From Streptomyces sp. MspMP-M5 (GTDB taxonomy: Bacteria; Actinomycetota; Actinomycetes; Streptomycetales; Streptomycetaceae): 62,313 nt of DNA. A program made the position numbers and the translations under genes. Below the pieces are notes generated by a model. That model saw only the letters and a program-made list of their open reading frames with translations. It did no database searches and was not told the origin of the DNA. The stretch covers positions 63,097 through 125,409 of the forward strand of contig NZ_KB891886.1 of assembly GCF_000373585.1 (NCBI RefSeq), given 5' to 3'. Shown in pieces: positions 1 through 9,752 of the stretch. The first letter of the stretch is position 1. Each line of letters begins with the position of its first letter.

Positions 1-1424
1 TGCCCGGTCCCGGCGGCCGGCCGCCGCAGGGCGGTTACGGCTTCCCGCCGCCCGCGGCCGGTCCCGGTGGTCCGGGCGGTCCCGGCGGTCCCGGTATGCC
101 GGGTCCCGGTGCCCCCGGTATGCCGCCCGGTGCGCCCGCTCCCGCGCCCGGCCCCGGCGGTCAACCGCCGCAGGGCGGTTACGGCTTCCCGCCGCCGGCA
201 CCCGGCCCCGGTGGTCCGGGCGCCCCCGGCATGCCCGCCCCCGGCATGCCCGCACCCGCTCCCGGCACGCCCCCGCACGGCACTCCGCCGCACGGCGCGC
301 CCGCCCCCGGGATGCCCGCACCCGGTGCCCCGGCTCCCGCGCCCGGTCCCGAGCAGTCCACGGAATTCTGCCCGCAGTGCCGCACGCCGCGCGAGGGCAT
401 GGCGCCGTTCTGCACGGAGTGCCAGTACAACTTCCTCACCAACTCGCCTGCGTCGTTCGCCCCGCCGCCCGGCGCCCCCGTGCCCGGCCCCGGAGGCCAG
501 CCCCCGCAGGGCGGCTACGGCTTCCCCCCGCCGGCACCCGGCCCCGGCGGTCCCGGTGCGCCCCTGCCCGGCCCCGGCGGTCAACCGCCGCAGGGCGGTT
601 ACGGCTTCCCGCCGCCGCAGGCCCCGTTCGAACAGCCGGCGCCCTTCGAGCAGCAGGCACCGCAGCAGCCGGGCCCGCCGCCCGGGATGCCCGGCCCCGG
701 CGGCCACCCGGGCCAGCCCGGCCCACCCCCCGGCATGCCCAGCCCCGGCCCGGCCGGCATGCCCGGTCCGCCGCCGCCCCCGCAGCAGGGCGGCGACGAC
801 TGGACGCTGAACCCGCCGCACCAGGCGCAGGCCGCCAACGCCGCCCCGCCGATGGCACCCCCGCAGCCCGGACCCGGCCCGCAGGCCCCGTTCGAGCAGC
901 AGCAGCCGCCGGCCCCGTTCCCGCCGCAGCAGCCCCAGCAGGGGCCCGACGGCCAGTGGGGCGGCGGCCCCGGCCAGGCTCCGGCGGCGCCGCCGCAGGG
1001 CCCGCCGCCGGTGGTCGGCGACGGCTGGGTGGTCGCCATCGGGCCGGACCGCGAGTACTTCATGGCGATGATGAGCCGCAGCGGCCCGGAGGCCGCGGGG
1101 CTCAACCTCCCCTCGTACTCCCCCGAGCAGGTGCTGCCGCTCGCCGGCGGGCAGGTCTCGGTCGGCCGCCGCCGGAACAGCACCGGCGAGGCCCCGGACG
1201 TCGACCTGGGCCGGACCCCGGAGGACCCGGGCGTCTCGCACCAGCACGCCCTGCTCGTCCAGCAGCAGGACGGCAGCTGGGCCGTGGTGGACCAGAACTC
1301 CACCAACGGCACGACGGTCAACCTCGCCGAGGAGCCGATCCAGCCGTACGTGCCGGTGCCGCTCCACGAGGGCGACCGGGTGCACGTCGGCGCCTGGACG
1401 ACCCTGACCGTCCGCCGCGGCTGA
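1..1424 (+). CDS. FHA-domain protein with Pro/Gly-rich N-terminus and zinc ribbon (5' end outside window)
   Basis: The reading frame is open from the left edge, so the true start lies upstream; the first in-window ATG is at 96. Counting from that ATG, a Pro/Gly/Ala-rich low-complexity region with repeated GGQPPQGGYGF units surrounds a CxxC...CxxC zinc ribbon at about residues 92-110 (CPQC...CTEC). After more low-complexity sequence comes a C-terminal forkhead-associated domain (about 345-441) with the recognisable GR-R, SHQHA and NSTNGT signature for phosphothreonine binding. FHA proteins of this layout sit in Ser/Thr kinase or phosphatase signalling clusters in actinobacteria, but the upstream partners are not in the window. 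The frame ends at a TGA followed by a strong hairpin. Confidence 0.9.
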   Translation, partial: PGPGGRPPQGGYGFPPPAAGPGGPGGPGGPGMPGPGAPGMPPGAPAPAPGPGGQPPQGGYGFPPPAPGPGGPGAPGMPAPGMPAPAPGTPPHGTPPHGAPAPGMPAPGAPAPAPGPEQSTEFCPQCRTPREGMAPFCTECQYNFLTNSPASFAPPPGAPVPGPGGQPPQGGYGFPPPAPGPGGPGAPLPGPGGQPPQGGYGFPPPQAPFEQPAPFEQQAPQQPGPPPGMPGPGGHPGQPGPPPGMPSPGPAGMPGPPPPPQQGGDDWTLNPPHQAQAANAAPPMAPPQPGPGPQAPFEQQQPPAPFPPQQPQQGPDGQWGGGPGQAPAAPPQGPPPVVGDGWVVAIGPDREYFMAMMSRSGPEAAGLNLPSYSPEQVLPLAGGQVSVGRRRNSTGEAPDVDLGRTPEDPGVSHQHALLVQQQDGSWAVVDQNSTNGTTVNLAEEPIQPYVPVPLHEGDRVHVGAWTTLTVRRG

Positions 1425-1445
1425 CCGCCGCACGACACCTCGCCA

Positions 1446-1481
1446 ACTCCGGGGCGTGATCGACCGATCGCGCCCCGGAGT
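1446..1481 (+). terminator. Hairpin terminator after the FHA gene
   Basis: Perfect 11-bp arms at 1446-1456 and 1471-1481 (ACTCCGGGGCG / CGCCCCGGAGT) with a 14-nt loop lie 22 bp after the FHA stop codon. There is no T-tract, which is normal for Streptomyces terminators. Confidence 0.7.
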
Positions 1482-1556
1482 CGCGTCCGCCGGCGGCCGT
1501 CCAGGGTCCGGCCGAAGTCCCGGATCCCAGGTCGCGACGTCTGCCACCATGGACGG

Positions 1557-1961
1557 GTGAACGACATTCCGCACGGCACTCTTCAGGAGCAGACCTTCTA
1601 CGAGCAGGTCGGTGGCGAGGACACCTTCCGCCGTCTGGTGCGCCGCTTCTACGAGGGCGTCGCCGAGGACCCGCTGCTGCGGCCGATGTACCCGGAGGAG
1701 GATCTGGGGCCGGCCGAGGAGCGCCTCGCCCTCTTCCTCATGCAGTACTGGGGCGGCCCCCGCACCTACAGCGAGAACCGCGGCCACCCCCGGCTGCGGA
1801 TGCGGCACGCCCCGTTCGCCGTCGACCGGGCCGCGCACGACGCCTGGCTGCGGCACATGCGGGACGCCGTGGACTCCCTCGGGCTGGCCGAGGACCACCG
1901 CACGCAGCTGTGGAACTACCTCACGTACGCCGCCGCGTCGATGGTCAACACCGCGGGCTGA
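1557..1961 (+). CDS. glbO: Group II truncated haemoglobin (trHbO-type globin)
   Basis: A 134-residue protein that fits the 2-on-2 globin family, binding haem and O2 in the cytosol. Residues expected for the trHbO group are present: Tyr32 (B10), Tyr45 (CD1), proximal His84 (F8, in RMRHAPF) and Trp97 (G8, in DAWLRHM). The YWGGPRTYSE and GHPRLRMRH motifs are hallmarks of actinobacterial HbO. I chose the GTG at 1557 because the overlapping ATG at 1549 hits a stop after three codons. The physiological role (O2 or NO handling, possibly respiratory-membrane association) is known only for homologues. It appears monocistronic, between the FHA terminator and the ABC exporter genes. Confidence 0.93.
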   Translation: MNDIPHGTLQEQTFYEQVGGEDTFRRLVRRFYEGVAEDPLLRPMYPEEDLGPAEERLALFLMQYWGGPRTYSENRGHPRLRMRHAPFAVDRAAHDAWLRHMRDAVDSLGLAEDHRTQLWNYLTYAAASMVNTAG

Positions 1962-2230
1962 ACCGCGGACCGAGAGAACGGTCACACCGACCGGGATCCC
2001 CGCGTCCTGATCACGATCCGGTCAAGACCCCCCGCGAACCGCCCTCCCGGCACAGCGCACTCTGCAACGATCGACGCCGTCCGAGCACGCTTTCGGATAC
2101 TTCGGATACCTCGCGTTCCCGGTTGCCGAACGCTTCTGGGTGCCGAACGGGTTCGGATGCCGAACGTTTCGGGTGCTGAGAGCCGCCGGCGCACCCCCGC
2201 CGGGGGCCCGAGCCGCTCCGGGGGGATGTC

Positions 2231-5200
2231 GTGTCCGGCTTCATCGTGCGGCGGGTGCGCGCGCACCGCGTGCTGCCGGCCGCCGCCCTACTCGCGGTGC
2301 TGCTGACCGCCACCGTCCTGGCCACCCTCTCGGCGTTCTCCGACGCGGTCGGCGACGCCGGCCTGCGGCAGGCCCTGCGCACGCGGTCAGCGGCCGCAGC
2401 GGCCCTCCAGATCAAGGCCCAACTCCCGGCCGCCGCACGGCAGTCGGCGGATCAGGCGGTGGCGCGGGGCGCCCGGCGGGCCTTCGACGGACTGCCGTTC
2501 ACCGTCCGCACGCTGACCCGCTCCGGGCCGTACGCGCTGCCGCGCGGCCTCCGTCCGCCGGGCGCGGCCGGGCAGGGCGCGGGCGCGGCGGGCGACGGCG
2601 AGCCGGACCTCGCCCACCTCGCGGCCCTCGACCGCAGCCGGATCGTGCTCACCGCCGGACGCCGGCCCGGTGCGGCCGCGCACGGCCGGGTCCCGGTGGC
2701 GCTGCCGGAGGCGGCCGCCGACCGGCTCGGCCTGCGTCCCGGCCGCCGTCTCACCCTCGACAACCGGCTGTCCGGCCCCGCCCACCTCACCATCGAGGTC
2801 ACCGGCGTCTACCACCCCAAGGACCGCACCGACCCGTACTGGAAGCTCGACGAACTCGGCGGCCGCGGGGTGCGCACCGTCGGCTTCACCACGTACGGGC
2901 CGCTGCTCGTCGACCCGGGGGCGTTCGGGGCCGGCGGGCCGCTGACCCAGGACTCGGTGGCCTGGCTGGCCACCGCGGACTTCCGGGCGCTGACCGCGGA
3001 CCGGCTGCCCGCGCTGACCGCCGCCGCGCGCCCCGCCGCCCGGGCGCTGATGGCCGATCCGGCGTTCGGCGGCCGGGTGACCGCCGGCACCGAACTCCCC
3101 GACGTCCTGGTGAAGTTACAGCGGTCGCTGCTGGTGAACCGCTCCACGCTGCTGATCGTCGCGCTCCAGCTCCTGCTGCCGGCCGGGTACGCGCTGCTGC
3201 TGGTGGGGCGGATGCTGAGCGCCGAGCGGGCGGGTGAGCGGATCGTGCTGCGGGCCCGCGGCGCCTCCCGGCGGCGGCTGGCCGGAGTGGCCCTCGCCGA
3301 GGCGCTGCTGCTGGCGCTGCCCGCCGCGGTCGCCGCGCCGCTGCTGGCCGGGCCGCTGCTGCGGCTGCTGGCGGGCGGCGGCCCGGCCGGCGGCGGCGCA
3401 CTGCCGCTGGACGCCGCCCGTATCGGCGCCACCTGGCCGACCGGTGCGCTGGTGGCGCTGGGCTGTGCCGTCGTGGTGGCCGCGCCGGCCGTGCTGCGGT
3501 CCGGCAGCACGGCCGGTGCGGACGGCCCGGCGGGGCGCGGGCGGACGCTGCCGGCCGCGGTCCGGGCCGGCGCCGACCTGGGGCTCCTGGTGGTCGCCGG
3601 GGTGGCGTACTGGCAGTTGTGGCGCCGGACCGGGGTCGCCGCCACTGGGGCCGCCGGGGTGCTGACCGAGGACGGCGGCGGCCAACTGGGCGTCGACCCG
3701 GTGCTGGTGGCCGCCCCGGCGCTGGCGCTGCTGGCCGGCACGGTGCTGACGCTGCGGCTGCTGCCGCCGGCCGCCCGGCTCGCCGAACGGGTCGCGGCCG
3801 GCGGCCGGGGGCTGGCCGCGGCGCTGGCCGGCTGGCAGATCAGCCGCCGCCCGCGCGGCCTGGGGCCGGTGCTGCTGCTGGTGCCGGCCACCGCGCTGGG
3901 CATGCTGGCGATCGGCCAGCGCGCCTCGTGGGACCGCTCGCAGGACGACCAGGCAGACTTCCGGGCGGCCGCCGCGGTACGCGTCACGGGCGGCCGGACA
4001 CCGCAGTTGGGGCAGGGCGGCGGCTATGCGGCCGTCCCCGGGGTGACCACGGCGCTGCCGGTCGGGTACTCCGTCCTGGACCTGCCGGACGGCCACGCCT
4101 CGTCGCTGCTGGCCCTCGACACCCGCCGGGCCGCGGGTGCGCTGCGGCTCCGGGGCGACCTGGCGGGCGGCGCAGCCGACGGCGCGGCGGGCGTCCGGGC
4201 CACCGACGCCATGCTGCGGGCGGCGGCACCTCCGCCCGGTTCCCCGCCCAGCACCTCGCCCGATTCCCCCTCCGTCGCCTCCTCCGGCGTCCAACTCCCG
4301 GCGCGCACCGCCCGTTTGCGCCTCACCTTCACCCTGACGTCGCTACGGGCCCTGCCCGCGCCCCCGTCCCCACCGGGCGGCGGCACCCCCGCGGGCGCCG
4401 CCGAACCGGGCGCCGCCGGCCCGGTCCCCGCCACCGTCTCCGCCCTCCTCACCGACGCGTACGGCAGCCCGCACACGCTCCCGCTCGGCCAGTTCCCGGC
4501 CGACGGCCGTCCGCACACCGGAACCGCGGACCTGGCCGCCGCGGCCGGCGCCCCGGCGGGCCGGCCGGCCGACCCGCTGCGGCTGACCGGCCTCGTCCTC
4601 GACATGACCCAGCCGACGGTCCCGCACCGTCAACGGCTCACCGTGGACGCAGCGCAGGCGGACACCGCCGACGGCACCCCGCACCGTCTCACCGCGCCCC
4701 GCGGCCTGGCCTGGACGGCCCGGATCGGCGACCGGAGCGCCTCCGCCGACGCGCCCGCCGGGCCCCGGGCCGGCCGCTCCGAGGTGCCCGCCGGCGGCCT
4801 GCTGGCGCAGACCTACGACACCGGCGCCGCGCAGGACGCGTGGGGCGCCGCGGTCACCACGGTGCGGATCACCGCCGCGCACCCCGCGCGCCCGCCGCTG
4901 GCGGCCGTCGCCACCGACGCGTTCCTGCGCGCCGGCGGCTCCCGGGTCGGCGCGGTCGTCGACGTCACCGTCAACGGGCAGGCGCTGAGGGCCAGGATCG
5001 TCCGGGCGGTCCGCGCGCTGCCCGGCCCGGCGGACGAACCGCCCGGCTCCGGCGGGCTGTTGATGGACTTCGGCGCGGTCAACGAGGCCCTGTCCGACGT
5101 CGGCGCCACCCCGCTGGAGGCCGCCGAGTGGTGGCTGCGCACCCGACCCGGCGCCACCGCGTCGGTGGTGGCCGCGCTGCGGGCCCGCCCCGATCTCGAC

Positions 5201-5686
5201 CCCGGCCAGGTGCTGGTGCGCGACGAGATCGCCCGGGAGCTGCGCGACGATCCGCTGGGCCGGGGCCCGCGGACCGCGCTGGTCGCCGCCGCGGCGGTCG
5301 CGGTGGCGCTGGCGGCGACCGGTTTCGCGGTCGGCGCGGCCGGCGCGGTCCGCGAACGGGCCCGGGAGTTCGCCGTCCTGCGGGCCCTGGGCGCGCGCCG
5401 CCCGCAGCTGGCCCGGATGATCGCCGCCGAGCAGGGCGTCCTGATCGTGCTGGCGCTGGCCGTCGGCACGGCGCTGGGGGCGGTGCTGACCCGGGCGGTG
5501 GTCCCGCTGGTGGTGCTGACGCAGGAGGCGGGCCGCCCGGTGCCACCGGTGCTGGTGGAGCTGCCGGCCGGCCAGGTCGCCGGGCTGGTGGCGGCGGTGG
5601 CGGCGGTCCCGCTGCTGGTCGTGGCGGCCGTCGGCCGGCGTCGCGGCGACCCGGTGCGGGCGCTGCGCACCCAGGGGGAGCACTGA
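2231..5686 (+). CDS. Large FtsX-type ABC transporter permease
   Basis: A 1151-residue membrane protein starting at a GTG preceded by a GGGGGGA-like ribosome site. An N-terminal membrane anchor (about 15-38) leads into a long extracytoplasmic domain. A cluster of membrane segments follows at about 300-560, then a second large soluble domain, and a last FtsX unit with three segments at about 1015-1140. The ERAREFAVLRALGARRPQ stretch near residue 1045 is the classic FtsX/MacB coupling element, and the earlier ERIVLRARGASRRR is its counterpart in the first half. With the next two genes it makes an ABC complex of the MacB/LolCDE superfamily; the substrate is unknown. The downstream permease starts one base after its stop. 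Confidence 0.88.
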   Translation: MSGFIVRRVRAHRVLPAAALLAVLLTATVLATLSAFSDAVGDAGLRQALRTRSAAAAALQIKAQLPAAARQSADQAVARGARRAFDGLPFTVRTLTRSGPYALPRGLRPPGAAGQGAGAAGDGEPDLAHLAALDRSRIVLTAGRRPGAAAHGRVPVALPEAAADRLGLRPGRRLTLDNRLSGPAHLTIEVTGVYHPKDRTDPYWKLDELGGRGVRTVGFTTYGPLLVDPGAFGAGGPLTQDSVAWLATADFRALTADRLPALTAAARPAARALMADPAFGGRVTAGTELPDVLVKLQRSLLVNRSTLLIVALQLLLPAGYALLLVGRMLSAERAGERIVLRARGASRRRLAGVALAEALLLALPAAVAAPLLAGPLLRLLAGGGPAGGGALPLDAARIGATWPTGALVALGCAVVVAAPAVLRSGSTAGADGPAGRGRTLPAAVRAGADLGLLVVAGVAYWQLWRRTGVAATGAAGVLTEDGGGQLGVDPVLVAAPALALLAGTVLTLRLLPPAARLAERVAAGGRGLAAALAGWQISRRPRGLGPVLLLVPATALGMLAIGQRASWDRSQDDQADFRAAAAVRVTGGRTPQLGQGGGYAAVPGVTTALPVGYSVLDLPDGHASSLLALDTRRAAGALRLRGDLAGGAADGAAGVRATDAMLRAAAPPPGSPPSTSPDSPSVASSGVQLPARTARLRLTFTLTSLRALPAPPSPPGGGTPAGAAEPGAAGPVPATVSALLTDAYGSPHTLPLGQFPADGRPHTGTADLAAAAGAPAGRPADPLRLTGLVLDMTQPTVPHRQRLTVDAAQADTADGTPHRLTAPRGLAWTARIGDRSASADAPAGPRAGRSEVPAGGLLAQTYDTGAAQDAWGAAVTTVRITAAHPARPPLAAVATDAFLRAGGSRVGAVVDVTVNGQALRARIVRAVRALPGPADEPPGSGGLLMDFGAVNEALSDVGATPLEAAEWWLRTRPGATASVVAALRARPDLDPGQVLVRDEIARELRDDPLGRGPRTALVAAAAVAVALAATGFAVGAAGAVRERAREFAVLRALGARRPQLARMIAAEQGVLIVLALAVGTALGAVLTRAVVPLVVLTQEAGRPVPPVLVELPAGQVAGLVAAVAAVPLLVVAAVGRRRGDPVRALRTQGEH

Positions 5687-5687
5687 G

Positions 5688-8474
5688 ATGGCCGGACGGA
5701 GTACGAAGACAGCTGGCCCGACCGGGGCGGGCCGGGCGGCGCCGAGCGGACCCCGGCGGGCACTGCGGCGGGTGTTACGGCGGGCGCTGCGACGCACGAC
5801 GACGCCGTCCGGCGGACCGGCCGCGCTGGCACTGGGCGCACTGATACTCGTCACCGCGTTCCTCGCGGCGGCCTTCCCGCGCGGCGTGGACACCTACGAG
5901 ACCCGCGGCGTCCGGGCGGCCCTCTCCGACGCCCCACCGGAGCAGCGGGCGATCGAGATCACCGCCGACCGCCTCGACACCACCCCCGCCCACTACACCC
6001 CGCTCCTGACAACCCGTCAGGACATGGCCCTCCGTGCCACGTTCACCGCTCCCCTCCGCATCACCCCCGCCGACGCCGTCCACGGCATCCGCACCACCGC
6101 CGCCCTCTCCTCCCCCGACCCCGGACTGCCCCGCCCCGACGGCCCCGGTCCCGCCTTCTCCCTCTACGCGCTCTCCGACCTCGCCCGGCACGCCACCGTC
6201 ACCCAGGGCCGGCTCCCGCGCCCGGCCGCACCCGGTTCCCCCGCCCGGGAGGCGGCGCTCACCGTCACCACCGCCCACACCCTCCACCTGCGCCCCGGCA
6301 GCCTCCTGCACCTCGGTGGACTGACCCTGCGGATCTCCGGGCTGCTCACCCCCCGCTCCCCCGACGGCCCGTACTGGGCGCTCGACCCGCTCCTGACCGC
6401 CCCCGCCCTGACGGCCACCGGCACCCCGCCGCAGAAGCTGTGGCGCGCCGCGCTGCTGCTCGCCCCCGAGGACGCGCCGGTGCTGCCGGCCACCAAGGGG
6501 CGGCCGGAACGGTTCTGGCACTACCCGGTGGACGCCGGCACCCTGACCGCCACCGAAGCCCCCGCGCTCCAGGACCGGGTGCGCTCCCTCCAGCACGGCC
6601 CCGGCCTGACCCGGCTCCGCGCGGTGGTGGGCCCCGGCGGACTGGCGGACAGCGGACTGGACGGCCTGCTGGAGGGCGCCGCGCGGACCCGGGACGCGGT
6701 CGCGCCGATCGTCGCGGTGGCCGCGTGCGGGATCGGCACCGTCGCCGGCATCGCCGTCCTCCTGACCGGCGCGCTGGCGGCCCACCGCCGCCACCGCGAA
6801 CTGGCGCTGCTACGGGCCCGCGGCGCCTCCCTGGCCGGGCTGACCGGACGACTGGCGGCAAAGACCGCGACGGTGGCCCTGCCCGCGGCCGCCGCCGGCT
6901 GCGCCCTCGCCGTCCTCCTCGTCCCCGGCGACCGCCTGCTGCCGTCCCTGTTCGCCGCGGCCGGCGTCGGACTGCTCGGCACCCTCGCGCTCCCCCTGCG
7001 GGCCGCCGCCGCACACCGCACCACCCGCCCCGCGACCCGCGCGGACCTGGTCGGCGGCCGGCCGTCCCGGCGCCGCACGATCGCCGAACTCACCGTGCTG
7101 GCCCTGTCGGTGGCCTCGGTCGTGGCGCTGCGCCGCCGCGGCCTCGGCGCCGGCGGCGTGGACGCCCTGGTCAGCGCGGCGCCGGTACTGGTCGCGGTGA
7201 TCGCGGCGCTGCTCCTGATGCGGCTGTACCCGTGGCCGCTGCGGCTGGCGGCCCGGCCCGCCGCCCGCACCCGGGGGCTGACCGGCTTCCTGGCGCTGGC
7301 CCGGGCCGGCCGCGCCCCGGCCGCCGGGCTGCCGCTGCTCGCCGTCCTCGTGGCGCTGACCACCGCCTCGTTCGGCGGCTCGGTGCTCGCCGGGGTCGCC
7401 GCGGCCCGCGACCGCGCCGCGCTGACCGCGGTCGGCGCGGACGCCCGCCTGACCGCCGAAAAGCCGCTCCCGGCAGCCCTGTTGAGGTCCTTGACGACCG
7501 TCCCCGGCATCCGGGACGCCGTCCCGCTCCGCCTGAGCACCCAGCCCGCCGACGACAACGGCCCGCCCCTCTACCTCGTCATCGCCGACGCCGACGCCTA
7601 CGCCCGGCTCGCCCGCACCACCGGCCTGGGTGCCTTCGACGCCACCGCCCTGGCCGACCCCGGCGACGACCGCCCGCTGCCGGCCCTGGTCTCCCCGGGC
7701 ATCCGCACCCGCTTCGGAAACGCCCCGATGGTGCTGGAACCGGAGTTCGGCCAACTCGTCGTCCGCCCCGCCCTGGTGCGCCGCGACACCCCCGCCCAGC
7801 CCGGCGGCGACTTCGTCGTGGTCGACGCCCGCAGCGTGGCGCGGCTCCACCCCGACACCTACGCCGACCCCGCCACCGCCCCCTCCGTCGTCCTGCTCTC
7901 CGGCCCCTCCCTCGACCCCACCGCCCTCCGCGCCACCATCCGGGCCCACACCCCCGCGAGCCTCCCCACCCGCCTCACACTGCGCTCCACCACCCGCGCC
8001 CGCTTCGCCGACTCCCCCCTCCAGCAGGGCGCCGAACGCCTCTACACCGCGGCCGTCGTCGCCGGCGCCGGCTTCGCGCTGCTGGCCCTGCTCCTCTCCC
8101 ACCTCCAGACCGCCCCGGAACGCACCCGCCTCCTCACCGGCCTCCGCGCCCTCGGCCTCCCCGCGCCCCAGGCCCGCCGCCTCCTCGTCCTCGAAGCCCT
8201 CCCGCAAACCCTGCTCGCCACCCTCGGCGGTGCCCTCACCGGCGCCGCCACCCTCCACCTCCTCGGCCCCGCCACCGACCTCACGCCCCTGGCTCTCCCC
8301 CTGACCTCGTCCCCCACCCCCACCACCCCCGTACTCCTCCACCCCGACCTCCCGTCCCTCCTCCTCCCCTCCACCACTCTCCTCGCCCTCTCCCTCACCA
8401 CCGCCCTCCTCCACTCCCACAGAACCCAACGCCACACGGACGCAGCAGAGTTGCGGGCCCACGAGTCCGGGTGA
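5688..8474 (+). CDS. FtsX-type ABC transporter permease, second subunit
   Basis: A 928-residue membrane protein whose ATG lies one base beyond the stop of the preceding permease, so the two are surely cotranscribed. It has one N-terminal membrane segment (about 43-62), an extracytoplasmic domain, a membrane cluster at about 340-560 that includes the FtsX-like HRRHRELALLRARGAS motif, a second periplasmic-type domain, and a C-terminal unit (about 785-915) with RTRLLTGLRALGLPAPQ. The two-permease design suggests a heterodimeric exporter or a mechanotransmission device powered by the downstream ATPase. The C-terminal coding region is extremely C-rich and Pro/Leu/Ser-heavy. The substrate cannot be read from the sequence. 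Confidence 0.88.
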   Translation: MAGRSTKTAGPTGAGRAAPSGPRRALRRVLRRALRRTTTPSGGPAALALGALILVTAFLAAAFPRGVDTYETRGVRAALSDAPPEQRAIEITADRLDTTPAHYTPLLTTRQDMALRATFTAPLRITPADAVHGIRTTAALSSPDPGLPRPDGPGPAFSLYALSDLARHATVTQGRLPRPAAPGSPAREAALTVTTAHTLHLRPGSLLHLGGLTLRISGLLTPRSPDGPYWALDPLLTAPALTATGTPPQKLWRAALLLAPEDAPVLPATKGRPERFWHYPVDAGTLTATEAPALQDRVRSLQHGPGLTRLRAVVGPGGLADSGLDGLLEGAARTRDAVAPIVAVAACGIGTVAGIAVLLTGALAAHRRHRELALLRARGASLAGLTGRLAAKTATVALPAAAAGCALAVLLVPGDRLLPSLFAAAGVGLLGTLALPLRAAAAHRTTRPATRADLVGGRPSRRRTIAELTVLALSVASVVALRRRGLGAGGVDALVSAAPVLVAVIAALLLMRLYPWPLRLAARPAARTRGLTGFLALARAGRAPAAGLPLLAVLVALTTASFGGSVLAGVAAARDRAALTAVGADARLTAEKPLPAALLRSLTTVPGIRDAVPLRLSTQPADDNGPPLYLVIADADAYARLARTTGLGAFDATALADPGDDRPLPALVSPGIRTRFGNAPMVLEPEFGQLVVRPALVRRDTPAQPGGDFVVVDARSVARLHPDTYADPATAPSVVLLSGPSLDPTALRATIRAHTPASLPTRLTLRSTTRARFADSPLQQGAERLYTAAVVAGAGFALLALLLSHLQTAPERTRLLTGLRALGLPAPQARRLLVLEALPQTLLATLGGALTGAATLHLLGPATDLTPLALPLTSSPTPTTPVLLHPDLPSLLLPSTTLLALSLTTALLHSHRTQRHTDAAELRAHESG

Positions 8475-8563
8475 CGGGCCCACCTCCCGCCAACGAACCA
8501 AAACGCCACCCCACCCACAACAAACCCACCGCAGCACGCCCCCACTCCGACGGGAGCCACCCC

Positions 8564-9592
8564 ATGCCACCCCACCCCGAGGACACCCCGCCCCCCTCAC
8601 CACCACCCCCCGCCCCACCCCCGTCCTCCGTCACCTCCCTCACCGACCTGGAGCAGCGTGCCGCCGCGCGGCGCACCCGCCCCGCCTACGGTCACGACGC
8701 CCTCATCGCGTGCGACCGTCTGGTCCGCGTCTTCACCGCCGACGGGGTGGAGGTCCAGGCCCTCCAGGGGCTCGATCTGCTGGTCGCCGAGGGCGAGTTG
8801 CTGGCGCTGGTGGGCGCGTCCGGAAGCGGCAAGTCCACCTTGATGAACATCCTGGCCGGGCTCGACGTCCCGACCGCCGGCGCGGCCCGCGTCGCCGGCC
8901 GCGACCTGCTCACGATGGACGCCCGCACCCGCCTCGACTACCGCCGCAACATCGTCGGCTTCGTCTGGCAGCAGACAACCCGCAACCTGCTCCCCTACCT
9001 CACCGCCCTGCAGAACATCACCCTGCCGATGCAGCTGCGCGGCGGCCGCCGCCGCGCCGAACGCACCAGGGCGGCCGAGGAGTTGCTGTCCCTCCTCGCC
9101 CTCACCCACTGCCGCGACCGGCGCCCGCACCAGCTCTCCGGCGGCGAGGCCCAACGCACCGCCATCGCCGTCGCGCTGGCCAACACCCCGTCCGTCCTGC
9201 TCGCCGACGAACCGACCGGTGAACTGGACTCACACACCGCCGAGCAGGTCTTCGCCGCGTTCCGCACCGCCAACGAGGAGCTGGGCACGACGATCGTGAT
9301 CGTCACCCACGACCAGAAGGTGGCCGGCGAGGTCCGCCGCACGGTCGCCATCCGCGACGGACGCACCTCCTCGGAAGTCCTGCGCCGCACGGAAATCGAC
9401 GCCACCACCGGCCAGGAGTCCGTCGTGGCCCGCGAGTACGCCACCCTCGACCGCGCCGGCCGCCTCCAACTCCCCGCCGACTACACCACCGCCCTGGCCC
9501 TGCGCGACCGCGTCCTCCTCCAACTACAGCCCGACCACCTCACCATCTGGCCCGACACCCCGCCCCCTGACACCCCCACCCGGCCCACCTGA
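8564..9592 (+). CDS. ABC transporter ATP-binding protein (LolD/MacB family)
   Basis: A 342-residue ATPase that would power the two preceding permeases from the cytosolic side. Walker A is GASGSGKS at about 84-91, a Q-loop lies near WQQTTRN, the ABC signature is LSGGEAQ at about 191-197, and Walker B is LLADEPTGELD at about 211-221, followed by the H-loop TIVIVTHD. I chose the ATG at 8564 (CGGGAG upstream) rather than the much longer open frame, whose first 700 codons only mirror the permease gene in another frame. The first 25 residues are Pro-rich and the last 90 form an extension beyond the usual 230-residue core. The 89-bp gap to the permease contains no obvious terminator. Confidence 0.9.
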   Translation: MPPHPEDTPPPSPPPPAPPPSSVTSLTDLEQRAAARRTRPAYGHDALIACDRLVRVFTADGVEVQALQGLDLLVAEGELLALVGASGSGKSTLMNILAGLDVPTAGAARVAGRDLLTMDARTRLDYRRNIVGFVWQQTTRNLLPYLTALQNITLPMQLRGGRRRAERTRAAEELLSLLALTHCRDRRPHQLSGGEAQRTAIAVALANTPSVLLADEPTGELDSHTAEQVFAAFRTANEELGTTIVIVTHDQKVAGEVRRTVAIRDGRTSSEVLRRTEIDATTGQESVVAREYATLDRAGRLQLPADYTTALALRDRVLLQLQPDHLTIWPDTPPPDTPTRPT

Positions 9593-9618
9593 CCCCCGTC
9601 CCCAGCCCGCAACATCCG

Positions 9619-9642
9619 GCCCGTCCGGCGTTTGAGGACGAG
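9619..9642. repeat. Common Streptomyces intergenic motif (GTCCGGCGTTTGAGGACGAG type)
   Basis: The string GTCCGGCGTTTGAGGACGAG directly after the exporter operon matches, from memory, a short motif scattered through intergenic regions of many Streptomyces genomes. Only one copy is visible here, so the repeat status rests on recall rather than on this window. Confidence 0.45.
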
Positions 9643-9686
9643 CCCAGGGCGGTACCGAGCCCGCAAGGGCGAGCGCGCAACAGAAA

Positions 9687-9711
9687 CGGGGACCGCGCAG
9701 AACGGTCCCCG
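9687..9711. terminator. Hairpin between convergent genes
   Basis: 9-bp arms CGGGGACCG / CGGTCCCCG (9687-9695 and 9703-9711) with a 7-nt loop lie between the plus-strand ATPase gene and the convergent minus-strand gene. It can serve both directions. Confidence 0.6.
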
Positions 9712-9752
9712 CAAACAAGCACCCCGACGGCGCCCCGTCAGGGGCCGGCCGC

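Noticed and set aside
6440..8563. N-terminal extension of the ABC ATPase frame by about 700 codons
   Set aside because: It overlaps the permease gene in another frame and is Arg/Pro-rich; the ATG at 8564 has a ribosome site and leads directly to the ATPase domain.
6810..8618. 602-codon minus-strand Gly/Glu-rich frame
   Set aside because: Mirror of the second ABC permease, whose FtsX motifs and operon position are convincing.
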